In this document: piece by piece, positions 1 through 6,345 of the stretch
Position numbering within the stretch: the stretch's first letter is position 1
Layout: each line of letters opens with the position of its first letter
Source: an uncultured Prevotella sp.
Lineage (GTDB): Bacteria > Bacteroidota > Bacteroidia > Bacteroidales > Bacteroidaceae
DNA: 8,683 bases
NCBI GenBank assembly: GCA_900772835.1
Contig: CAAGSA010000002.1
Coordinates: 1-8,683, forward strand
Direction of reading: 5' to 3'
Notes under the pieces: generated by a model
Told to the model about the DNA's origin: nothing
What the model saw: the letters and a program-made list of their open reading frames with translations, nothing else
Database searches by the model: none
Translations under genes and position numbers: made by a program

Positions 1-223
1 CTTCCTCGCACAGCCGGGCAACAAATACTCTGCCTCTGCTGACGGATGGTTCGACGTTACCGGCTACCGTCCTACAGCTGCCAGCCCTCTGCTCTCTGCG
101 GCATCCTTCACCGATGCCCTGCTCGCAGACTTCGAGAAGGTGGCATACGTAGGAGCCTTCGGCAACGGCGCCGACTGGACTGCCAACTGGACGAACTTTG
201 ACCCGCAGAACACCCAGTACTAA
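1..223 (+). CDS. C-terminal end of an exported/surface protein (partial, 5' end outside window)
   Basis: The reading frame enters at base 2 and runs 73 codons to TAA at 221-223. The visible tail contains DGWFDVTGYRP, then a Phe/Ala-rich stretch (LLSAASFTDALLADFEKV), YVGAFG, a DWT...W motif and the ending NFDPQNTQY. From memory, this GAFG-DWT-W-NFDPQN ending is common in Bacteroidota exported proteins or lipoproteins of unknown function, often encoded beside TonB-dependent receptor genes. No T9SS C-terminal sorting domain is visible in this tail, and no enzyme motif is present. Codon use and the clean stop followed directly by a strong terminator support a real gene end. The N-terminus, and therefore any signal peptide or lipobox, lies outside the window, so function and exact family remain inference. 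Confidence 0.8.
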   Translation, partial: FLAQPGNKYSASADGWFDVTGYRPTAASPLLSAASFTDALLADFEKVAYVGAFGNGADWTANWTNFDPQNTQY

Positions 224-252
224 AGTACAAGTTTCAATTTCATTCATTTCTG

Positions 253-289
253 AAGAATCCTGCTGCCGTACGGTAGCAGGATTCTTTTT
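253..289 (+). terminator. Strong rho-independent terminator after the left-edge gene
   Basis: The arms AGAATCCTGCT (254-264) and AGCAGGATTCT (275-285) are perfectly complementary. A further CC/GG pair and a G-U pair close a GTAC loop. A run of five T follows (285-289). The hairpin lies 30 bp after the stop at 223. Its T-tract touches the last codon of the convergent minus-strand HAD gene. Read on the minus strand the same hairpin is followed only by TTCTTC, so it may serve both genes but works best on the plus strand. Confidence 0.9.
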
Positions 290-926
290 AATTTCTTAAA
301 ATGATGTCCAGGAGTGCGGCGAAGTCATCGATTATATAGTCGGCAGTTGACAGTTCGTCGTAAGTGCCGTTGCCGTAGGTCACTGCGCAAGTCCTGGTCC
401 CTGCATTCCGGCCCATCTCAATGTCGTATATCATGTCGCCAACGACGAGCGTGTCTTCAGGCTTCCCACCGGTCTCTTCCATGATTTTCAGCACCATGTC
501 CGGTGCCGGCTTCACTCTCTCCACATCATTGGCTGCAACGATGCAGGAGATGCAGTCGCCGATATGCATCTCTTCCACATAATCCAGGAGCGAAGCACGG
601 CTCCTGCTGCTGGCGATAGCCACGATGTGCCTGTCCGCCGCCATGCGCCTTATCGTTTCGATTACGTGTGGAAACGGCTTTACCACCATTTTCTCTTTCA
701 TCTCCATAAAGATTCTGCGATAAGTCTCGGCGCAGTGCATCGCTTCGTCATGCGACATACCGTAAAGCTGCCTGAAACCCTCATCCAGTCTCAGACCGAT
801 GGTTCTTGCACATTCTTCCTTTGTCTTCACTTCCAGCTTCAGCTCCCTCATTGTCTGCTGCATTGTGCCGATAATGAGAGCCTGGCTGTCGCCGATTGTT
901 CCGTCGAAATCAAGTATTATAAGCAT
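288..926 (-). CDS. HAD-superfamily hydrolase, phosphoglycolate-phosphatase-like (subfamily IA)
   Basis: This is a 212-residue cytoplasmic phosphohydrolase with all four HAD motifs. Motif I is DFDGT, with nucleophile D6 and acid/base D8 right after a hydrophobic strand. A helical cap covers roughly residues 14-80. Motif II is the Ser pair in AIASSRSR (S106/S107). Motif III is K139 in RVKPAPD. Motif IV is GDMIYDIEM, with D164 and D168 binding Mg2+. The length and the helical cap fit the Gph/PpaX group. The substrate (phosphoglycolate, pyrophosphate, a sugar phosphate or a nucleotide) cannot be told from sequence. An in-frame ATG at 1031 would add 35 polar residues before the Rossmann strand. 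I chose 926 because motif I then starts at the usual distance from the N-terminus and a -7 promoter element lies inside the would-be extension. The gene is convergent with the left-edge gene and divergent from porP. Confidence 0.88.
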   Translation of the reverse strand: MLIILDFDGTIGDSQALIIGTMQQTMRELKLEVKTKEECARTIGLRLDEGFRQLYGMSHDEAMHCAETYRRIFMEMKEKMVVKPFPHVIETIRRMAADRHIVAIASSRSRASLLDYVEEMHIGDCISCIVAANDVERVKPAPDMVLKIMEETGGKPEDTLVVGDMIYDIEMGRNAGTRTCAVTYGNGTYDELSTADYIIDDFAALLDIILRN

Positions 927-945
927 ATCTGAATAATATTTGTCA

Positions 946-1003
946 CTGCCGTCTTTTCCCGGCAGCATTTGATTCTTGTCCCTGCCTGCGGTTTGCAACC
1001 GCA
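946..1003 (-). other. Two hairpins in the 5' leader of the HAD gene
   Basis: A 7-bp perfect stem TGCGGTT/AACCGCA with a 3-nt loop lies at 987-1003. A 6-bp stem CTGCCG/CGGCAG with an 8-nt loop lies at 946-965. Both fall between the proposed promoter at 1019-1026 and the chosen start at 926, so they would be in the mRNA leader. No known riboswitch class is recognised. The palindromic 7-bp stem could equally be a protein-binding operator. The function is unproven. Confidence 0.35.
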
Positions 1004-1018
1004 TCCTGTTTGATTTTC

Positions 1019-1026
1019 CAAAATTA
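1019..1026 (-). promoter_or_regulatory. Bacteroidota-type -7 promoter element for the HAD gene
   Basis: On the minus strand the sequence is TAATTTTG, an exact match to the Bacteroidota primary-sigma -7 consensus TAnnTTTG. A clear TTTG -33 element at 19-21 nt spacing is not seen. Transcription would begin around 1010-1014 and give a leader of about 85 nt before the ATG at 926. The upstream ATG at 1031 would lie outside such a transcript. Confidence 0.5.
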
Positions 1027-1031
1027 CTCAT

Positions 1032-1377
1032 TTATTCTGAAATACGTGACATCGTACTACAAAAAAACAGCATAAGGCGGAGCGTCTCCGATTATATTTT
1101 TTTAACCATCACGGGACAAACGTATCGTTTTCGGGTTCAAACGGCAATACAGGTGTCTGTATGCAGCATCAAATACACATACACCCGATATGCTGGAGTG
1201 GATATTAAGAAATACACTCGGGGAATCCACATATTGGATGTTTTTTGCTTTTTTGACAGTCTGTTCTTATGGGATTTCGGGAGAAAATATGTAACTTCGC
1301 AGGGATTTTGTGAAACCTTTTCGCATAACATTTTCGGATTTGACACAATAAACAGGAGAATATATCGTTATACTATC
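1032..1377. other. AT-rich divergent intergenic region between the HAD gene and porP
   Basis: This stretch of nearly 350 bp has no convincing gene. It holds a 5-bp hairpin CGGAG/CTCCG at 1078-1090 flanked by A7 (1061-1067) and T7 (1097-1103) runs, a separated inverted repeat CAGCAT/ATGCTG (1164-1169 and 1190-1195), the porP promoter candidate at 1292-1299 and a purine-rich AGGAGA at 1354-1359. It is clearly richer in A+T than the genes on either side, as expected for a regulatory region. The short open frames crossing it lack coding character. Confidence 0.6.
1292..1299 (+). promoter_or_regulatory. Candidate -7 promoter element for the por operon
   Basis: TAACTTCG, followed by C, matches the Bacteroidota -7 consensus TAnnTTTG at seven of eight positions. 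A weak -33 candidate (TATG at 1268-1271) lies 20 nt upstream. The predicted start of transcription near 1305 leaves about 70 nt of leader before the GTG at 1378. There is no clear competing element in the intergenic region. Confidence 0.45.
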
Positions 1378-2316
1378 GTGTTTAAACGTTTATACATATT
1401 ATTATTAACCGTAGTGCTCTCCTCTGTAGGGGCAAGGGCACAGTATGATGCATCATTCAGCCACTACTGGGATCTGGAACCGTATTTCAACCCGGCAGCG
1501 GTGGGAAAGCAGCCCAAGCTGAACGTGGCAGGAGCCTATGCTCTCAATATGGCAGGCTTCGAGCACAACCCGCGCACGATGTATCTCGGTGCCGATATGC
1601 CCTTCTTCATGCTCGGGGCGTATCACGGAGCCGGCGTATCCCTGCTCAACGACCAGATAGGACTCTTCACCCACCAGCGCATCGCACTGCAGTATGCCTA
1701 CAAGCACAAGTTCTTCGGCGGAACAATCAGCGGCGGAGTGCAGTTCGGATTCCTGAACGAACAGTTCGACGGATCGAAGGTGGACCTGGGCGAATCGGGC
1801 GACCCTGCCTTCTCCACGGCAGACGTAAACGGCAGCGGCATGGACCTCGCCGCCGGACTGTACTACACGCACGGCAGATGGTATGCAGGAGTATCGGCAC
1901 AGCACCTCAATTCGCCGCTCATAGAACTGGGCGAAACCAACGAGCTGCAGATCGACCCCACATTTTATTTCACCGGGGGATACAATATAAAGCTAAGGAA
2001 TCCGTTTGTAACAATACCTACATCCGTGCTCGTGCGCACCGACGGCAACGCATACCGCGCCGACGTGACGGCAAGGCTGGTATACACGAACGAGAAGAAG
2101 GTGATGTATGCCGGAGTGTCATACAGCCCAACGAATTCCGTCACGGCAATCGTGGGAGGCTCGTTCCACGGAGTGATGCTCTCGTACAGCTATGAGATGT
2201 ACACCTCGGCAATAAGCGTGGGCAACGGAAGCCACGAGCTGAGCGTGGGGTATCAGACTAACCTGAACCTCTTCAAGAAAGGAAAGAATAAACATAAAAG
2301 CGTGAGAATATTGTAA
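1378..2316 (+). CDS. porP: T9SS outer-membrane protein PorP/SprF
   Basis: This 312-residue beta-barrel of the PorP/SprF family is part of the T9SS at the outer membrane. The signal peptide (MFKRLYILLL... ending GARA, cleaved before Q22) is followed by the family's hallmark start: Q-Y-D-A-S-F-S-H-Y, then PYFNPAAVG. Alternating aromatic/glycine strands follow, such as YLGADMPFFMLG, GGVQFGF and MLSYSYEMYTS, and ELSVGYQTNL near the end. The start is GTG at 1378. The frame has no ATG between 976 and the signal peptide, and an ATG at 976 would add over 130 residues of AT-rich intergenic translation. AGGAGA at 1354-1359 lies somewhat far upstream. The C-terminus ends in a short basic tail (FKKGKNKHKSVRIL). 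The gene sits 10 bp before porK, the usual order for this locus, and is probably the first gene of the operon. Confidence 0.93.
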   Translation: MFKRLYILLLTVVLSSVGARAQYDASFSHYWDLEPYFNPAAVGKQPKLNVAGAYALNMAGFEHNPRTMYLGADMPFFMLGAYHGAGVSLLNDQIGLFTHQRIALQYAYKHKFFGGTISGGVQFGFLNEQFDGSKVDLGESGDPAFSTADVNGSGMDLAAGLYYTHGRWYAGVSAQHLNSPLIELGETNELQIDPTFYFTGGYNIKLRNPFVTIPTSVLVRTDGNAYRADVTARLVYTNEKKVMYAGVSYSPTNSVTAIVGGSFHGVMLSYSYEMYTSAISVGNGSHELSVGYQTNLNLFKKGKNKHKSVRIL

Positions 2317-2326
2317 TATACAAGAT

Positions 2327-3781
2327 ATGAAGACGAAAAACAGTATAATAGCACTCTGCATCCTGGCGACAACGCTCACGGGATGCTTCGGAGGAAAGCT
2401 GAGCTCCTCGTCGGGCAGAGGAGGCGAGCTCACCGGAACCGGCGGCGGCAGGGGATTCTCGGAGCCGACACCGTTCGGCATGACCCTCGTGAAACGCGGC
2501 TCGCTGAAGATGGGTATAGAGAAGCAAGACAGTCTGTGGGGAATAGAGACACCAGTGAAGGAGGTGTCGGTGGACGGATTCTGGATGGACGACACGGAGA
2601 TTACGAACTCCGAGTACAGACAGTTCGTATACTGGGTGCGCGACTCCATCATCCGCACACGACTCGCCGACCCGGCATACGGAGGCGACGAGACATACAT
2701 GATTACAGAAGATAAGAACGGAGACCCCGTGACACCGCACCTGAACTGGAAAAAACCGCTGCCGAGAAAACCGAACGAGGACGAGCTGAGGGCGATAGAG
2801 AGCGTGTACACGCGCAACCCCGTGACCGGAGAGAAGATGCTCGACGCAAGCCAGATGAACTACCGCTACGAGATATACGACTACGTGACGGCCGCCAAGC
2901 GACGCAACAGGCTGAACCCGACGGAGAGAAACCTGAACACCGACGTGCAGGTGAACCCAGACGAGGTGGTGATGATATCGAAGGACACGGCATACGTGGA
3001 CGACGAGGGACGAATCGTAAGACAAACGATAAACCGACAGCTCAGTGGGGCATGGGACTTCCTGAATACGTATATCGTGAACGTATACCCCGACACGACG
3101 TGCTGGGTGAACGATTTCCAGAACTCCGACAACGAGGCATACATGAGACTCTACTTCAGCAGCCCCACTTATAACGACTACCCTGTGGTGGGCGTTACAT
3201 GGGAACAGGCGAACGCCTTCTGCGCATGGCGCACCGACTACCTGCTGAAGGGACTTGGCGGCGTGGCAAAATACATGCAGCGCTACCGACTGCCGACCGA
3301 GGCGGAATGGGAATTTGCGGCGCGCGGCAGAAACGGCAACGAGTTCCCGTGGGAGAACCAGGACGTGAAGAACGACCGGGGATGCTTCTATGCCAACTTC
3401 AAACCCGACCGGGGGAACTACACCAAGGACGGAAACCTGATAACGAGCCGCGTGGGAATATATTCAGCCAACTCTAACGGACTCTACGATATGGCTGGAA
3501 ACGTGGCGGAATGGACAAGCACCATATACACCGAGGCCGGAGTGACGGCAATGAACGACTTCAACCCCGAACTGTCATACAATGCCGCCATCGAAGACCC
3601 GTACAAGATGAAGAAGAAGAGCGTGAGGGGAGGTTCGTGGAAAGACCCCGAATCATACATACGCTCGGCATGGCGCACATGGGAATACCAGAACCAGCCA
3701 CGCAGCTACATCGGATTCCGCTGCGTGAGAAGTCTGGCAAGCACTACAAGTTCTAAACAAAAAGCAAGCAAGAAAAAATGA
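2327..3781 (+). CDS. porK: T9SS ring lipoprotein PorK/GldK
   Basis: This 484-residue outer-membrane lipoprotein forms the periplasmic T9SS ring with PorN. The signal peptide MKTKNSIIALCILATTLTGC has a lipobox LTGC with lipidated C20, followed by a Ser/Gly-rich linker. The rest is a sulfatase-modifying-factor/FGE fold split by a long insertion. Its first part includes FWMDDTEITNSEYRQF (about 85-105). The insertion spans about 110-275. The second part carries PVVGVTWEQANAFCAW (286-301), RLPTEAEWEFAARG (from 321), AGNVAEWT, RGGSWKDPESY (434-444) and SYIGFRCVRS (460-469). The catalytic cysteines of true FGE, expected just after GGS[WY], appear replaced (see findings), consistent with a structural role. 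A Ser/Lys tail ends the protein. The stop TGA overlaps the porL start as ATGA, suggesting translational coupling. Confidence 0.96.
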   Translation: MKTKNSIIALCILATTLTGCFGGKLSSSSGRGGELTGTGGGRGFSEPTPFGMTLVKRGSLKMGIEKQDSLWGIETPVKEVSVDGFWMDDTEITNSEYRQFVYWVRDSIIRTRLADPAYGGDETYMITEDKNGDPVTPHLNWKKPLPRKPNEDELRAIESVYTRNPVTGEKMLDASQMNYRYEIYDYVTAAKRRNRLNPTERNLNTDVQVNPDEVVMISKDTAYVDDEGRIVRQTINRQLSGAWDFLNTYIVNVYPDTTCWVNDFQNSDNEAYMRLYFSSPTYNDYPVVGVTWEQANAFCAWRTDYLLKGLGGVAKYMQRYRLPTEAEWEFAARGRNGNEFPWENQDVKNDRGCFYANFKPDRGNYTKDGNLITSRVGIYSANSNGLYDMAGNVAEWTSTIYTEAGVTAMNDFNPELSYNAAIEDPYKMKKKSVRGGSWKDPESYIRSAWRTWEYQNQPRSYIGFRCVRSLASTTSSKQKASKKK

Positions 3782-4677
3782 CAGAATACAGCAAATTTAA
3801 CGTGATATACCGCTTGCAGAAGTGGTTGGACAGCGTTCCCGGACAGACATTCATGAACTATGCCTACAGCTGGGGAGCAGCAGTCGTAATCCTTGGTACA
3901 CTGTTCAAGCTAACGCACCTGCCGGGAGCCAACATCGCCCTGTTCCTAGGTATGGGTACCGAGGTGTTCGTGTTCTTCATATCTGCTTTCGACCGTCCGT
4001 TCGACAAGACTGCCGACGGTAAGGAGCTCCCGACACACGTGACGGAGGAAGACATGGAGGCAGCATACGAGAACGACATGGCAGAACACGCCGCCGGAGA
4101 GCAAGGCACTGCACAGCAGCCGGCTGTTGCCGGAGTGCAGGGCGGCGGCACTATAATAATAGGTGGCGCGATGCCGGCAGCAGGAGGAAATGCCGCAGCA
4201 GCTGCAGCCGGAAATGAAGCCGGAACAGAAGGCACAGAGACGGACGCCGCAGCAGCAGCCACCATTGCCGGGAACGCCGCGGCAGCAGGAATGGCAGCAG
4301 CGGCTGTTGCCGTGCCACAGTGGGTGGCAGAACAGCAGCAGGTGTCGCCGGAGATGGCAGAGGCTACGAACCGCTACGTGGAGGAACTCGACAAGCTGAC
4401 CGAGGTGCTCGCAAGAGTGGCAGAGCAGAGCGAACGACTGACACGCGACTCGGAGGAGATGGAAAACCTGAACCGCACGCTCACTGGCATCTGCAAGGTT
4501 TACGAGATGCAGCTAAAGGGAGCCAGCGCACAAATAGGCACCATCGACCAGATAAACGAACAGTCGCGCAGGATGGCAGCACAGATAGAACAGCTCAACG
4601 CTATCTATACACGCATGATCGAGGCAATGACCGTGAACATGCGCGCCGCTGCGCCGGGAGCCGCACCGCAGGTATAA
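3778..4677 (+). CDS. porL: T9SS inner-membrane motor protein PorL/GldL
   Basis: This 299-residue stator part of the proton-driven T9SS motor works with PorM in the inner membrane. A short cytoplasmic N-terminus precedes two transmembrane helices, about residues 28-46 (AYSWGAAVVILGTLFKLTH) and 50-70 (GANIALFLGMGTEVFVFFIS). K44 and H47 in FKLTH and E62 in GMGTE match the charged positions tied to proton coupling in this family. AFDRPFD follows the second helix. Residues about 102-182 form a very Ala/Gly-rich, low-complexity linker, longer than I expect for the family. Residues about 190-290 form an amphipathic coiled coil (EELDKLTEVLARVAEQSERL onward) typical of the cytoplasmic part. The start ATG overlaps the porK stop by 4 nt. 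An 89 bp gap separates it from porM. Confidence 0.95.
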   Translation: MTEYSKFNVIYRLQKWLDSVPGQTFMNYAYSWGAAVVILGTLFKLTHLPGANIALFLGMGTEVFVFFISAFDRPFDKTADGKELPTHVTEEDMEAAYENDMAEHAAGEQGTAQQPAVAGVQGGGTIIIGGAMPAAGGNAAAAAAGNEAGTEGTETDAAAAATIAGNAAAAGMAAAAVAVPQWVAEQQQVSPEMAEATNRYVEELDKLTEVLARVAEQSERLTRDSEEMENLNRTLTGICKVYEMQLKGASAQIGTIDQINEQSRRMAAQIEQLNAIYTRMIEAMTVNMRAAAPGAAPQV

Positions 4678-4766
4678 GAACAAGGAGGAGGAGACGGACA
4701 GTCAGTTCTCCATGACCGCCAGAAAAAGCGGTTTCCCCAGAACTCCCCCAAAAAGAAAGAAAAGAC
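4678..4766 (+). other. porL-porM intercistronic gap with SD-like run and hairpin
   Basis: At 89 bp this is the longest gap inside the por cluster. Just after the porL stop lies AAGGAGGAGGAGA (4682-4694), an unusually strong Shine-Dalgarno-like purine run for this window, but it is over 70 nt from the porM ATG. A 5-bp stem ACCGC/GCGGT (4716-4720 and 4729-4733) follows, then a pyrimidine stretch and a purine-rich AAAGAAAGAAAAG directly before porM. No T-run follows the hairpin, so it is not a terminator. Confidence 0.4.
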
Positions 4767-6317
4767 ATGGCAATAAGAAAAAGACAAATATCTCCACGCC
4801 AGAAGATGATCAACCTGATGTACGTCGTGCTGATGGCGATGCTTGCGATGAACGTTTCAACGCAGGTGCTCGAAGGCTTCTCCATTGTGGACGAGAGCAT
4901 CCAGCGCACGACGGCAAACGCGGTGCAGGAGAACAGGAACATCTACGACAGCTTCGAGGCTCAGATGAAGAGCAACCCGGAGAAAGTGCGCGAGTGGTTC
5001 CAGAAGGCAACCGCCGTGAAGCAGATGAGCGACTCGCTCTACAACTTCGCGCAGGAGCTTAAAGTGGCGATTGTGAGGGAAGCCGACGGCAAGAACGGCG
5101 ACATACACAACATCGACCGCAAGGAAGACCTCGAAGCCGCAAGCCAGGTGATGCTCGCCCCGGGCTCTGGCAAAGGCAAACAGCTGTTCAACGCCATCAA
5201 CTCCTTCCGTGAGCGGATACTGAAGATGATTCCCGACAAGACGCAGCGCGACATCATAGCCAGCAACCTGACCACCACGCTGCCGAAGAATGCAAAGTCG
5301 ATGGGCAAGAACTGGCAGGAGTATATGTTCGAGGATATGCCCGTGGCAGCAGCCGTAACGCTGCTCACGAAGCTGCAGAGCGACGTGCGCTACGCCGAGG
5401 GCGAAGTGCTGCACACGCTCGTTGCCAACATCGACATGAAGGACATACGCGTGAACAAGCTCAGCGCATTCGTCATTCCGAACGCACAGACCATCGTGAG
5501 AGGCGACAAGTTCTCCGCGCAGATTGTGATGGCAGCAGTGGACACCACACAGCAGCCACAGATATACATCGGCGGAAGACAGATGAACCTGAAGAACAAC
5601 ACCTATGAGGTGACGACGGGAAGCACCGGCGAATTCAACCTCACGGGATACATAACAGTGCATAACGGAAAGGGCGACGTGATACGCCGCGATTTCTCGC
5701 AGAAATATACCGTGGTGGACCCGAGCGCAACGGTTTCGGCAGACCTCATGAACGTGCTCTATGCCGGATACACCAACCCGATAAGCATCAGCATACCGGG
5801 AGTGCCGCTCAACAAAGTGTCTGCCACTATGAGCGGAGGCACATTGCAGCCTGTAGGACCGGGCAAATACATAGCCCGGCCGGCATCCGTGGGCAAGGAC
5901 GTGACGATAAACGTGATGTCGCTGTCGACAGGACAGGCACGACAGGTGGGACAGTTCACCTTCCACGTTCGCAAGCTGCCTGACCCGACAGCATACATAG
6001 CTATAGGAACGAACCGCTACCGCGGCGGAGGACTCGCCAAAGCATCGCTCATGGGAGTGGACGGACTGAAGGCAGCCATCGACGACGGACTGCTCGACAT
6101 ACAGTTCAAGGTGGTGAGCTTCGAAACCGTGTTCTTCGACAATATGGGCAACGCCGTGCCGATGGCTTCGGCAGGAGCGCAGTTCTCGCAGCGGCAGAAG
6201 GATGCCTTCCGCAGCCTGTCGCGCAACAGACGCTTCTACATCAGCCGGGTGACGGCAGTAGGACCCGACGGCATAACACGCACACTGCCGTCGTCGATGG
6301 AGGTTATAGTGAAATAA
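4767..6317 (+). CDS. porM: T9SS motor/periplasmic shaft protein PorM/GldM
   Basis: This 516-residue protein spans from the inner membrane through the periplasm and passes motor energy from PorL to the PorK/PorN ring. A short cytoplasmic N-terminus with the family signature SPRQKMINLMYVVLMAMLAMNVS gives the single transmembrane helix (about 14-31). VLEGFSIVDESI, a conserved start of the periplasmic part, follows. Residues about 35-220 are helical (D1). The remainder is beta-rich and matches the stacked D2-D4 domains. It includes PNAQTIVRGDKFSAQI and GAQFSQRQKDAFRSLSR, and the end is SMEVIVK. Full length equals that of known GldM/PorM proteins. The start lies directly behind a purine-rich stretch, and 28 bp separate the gene from porN. 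A long antisense open frame here is a codon-bias shadow. Confidence 0.96.
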   Translation: MAIRKRQISPRQKMINLMYVVLMAMLAMNVSTQVLEGFSIVDESIQRTTANAVQENRNIYDSFEAQMKSNPEKVREWFQKATAVKQMSDSLYNFAQELKVAIVREADGKNGDIHNIDRKEDLEAASQVMLAPGSGKGKQLFNAINSFRERILKMIPDKTQRDIIASNLTTTLPKNAKSMGKNWQEYMFEDMPVAAAVTLLTKLQSDVRYAEGEVLHTLVANIDMKDIRVNKLSAFVIPNAQTIVRGDKFSAQIVMAAVDTTQQPQIYIGGRQMNLKNNTYEVTTGSTGEFNLTGYITVHNGKGDVIRRDFSQKYTVVDPSATVSADLMNVLYAGYTNPISISIPGVPLNKVSATMSGGTLQPVGPGKYIARPASVGKDVTINVMSLSTGQARQVGQFTFHVRKLPDPTAYIAIGTNRYRGGGLAKASLMGVDGLKAAIDDGLLDIQFKVVSFETVFFDNMGNAVPMASAGAQFSQRQKDAFRSLSRNRRFYISRVTAVGPDGITRTLPSSMEVIVK

Positions 6318-6345
6318 TAAAAGGAATACAGATATAATTAAGACA

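Noticed and set aside
564..932. A 122-codon plus-strand frame opposite the HAD gene
   Set aside because: It is antisense to a gene with all four HAD motifs, and its product is His/Leu-rich without a family.
1137..1346. A 69-codon minus-strand frame in the divergent intergenic region
   Set aside because: No promoter, no coding-like composition and no known family. It overlaps the porP promoter candidate.
1340..1366. TTGACA followed by TATATC, resembling an E. coli sigma-70 promoter
   Set aside because: The spacing is only 15 bp, and Bacteroidota primary sigma factors use TTTG/TAnnTTTG, so this resemblance is not informative.
2119..3025. Long minus-strand open frames (232 and 250 codons) across porP and porK
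   Set aside because: They lie antisense to clear por genes, have low-complexity Ser/Val/His composition and show no recognisable motif.
4712..5062. ATG frame behind the strong SD-like run after porL
   Set aside because: It overlaps porM in another frame for most of its length, is rich in Arg/Lys/Glu by frame shift, and starts 18 nt from the SD-like run, too far for efficient use.
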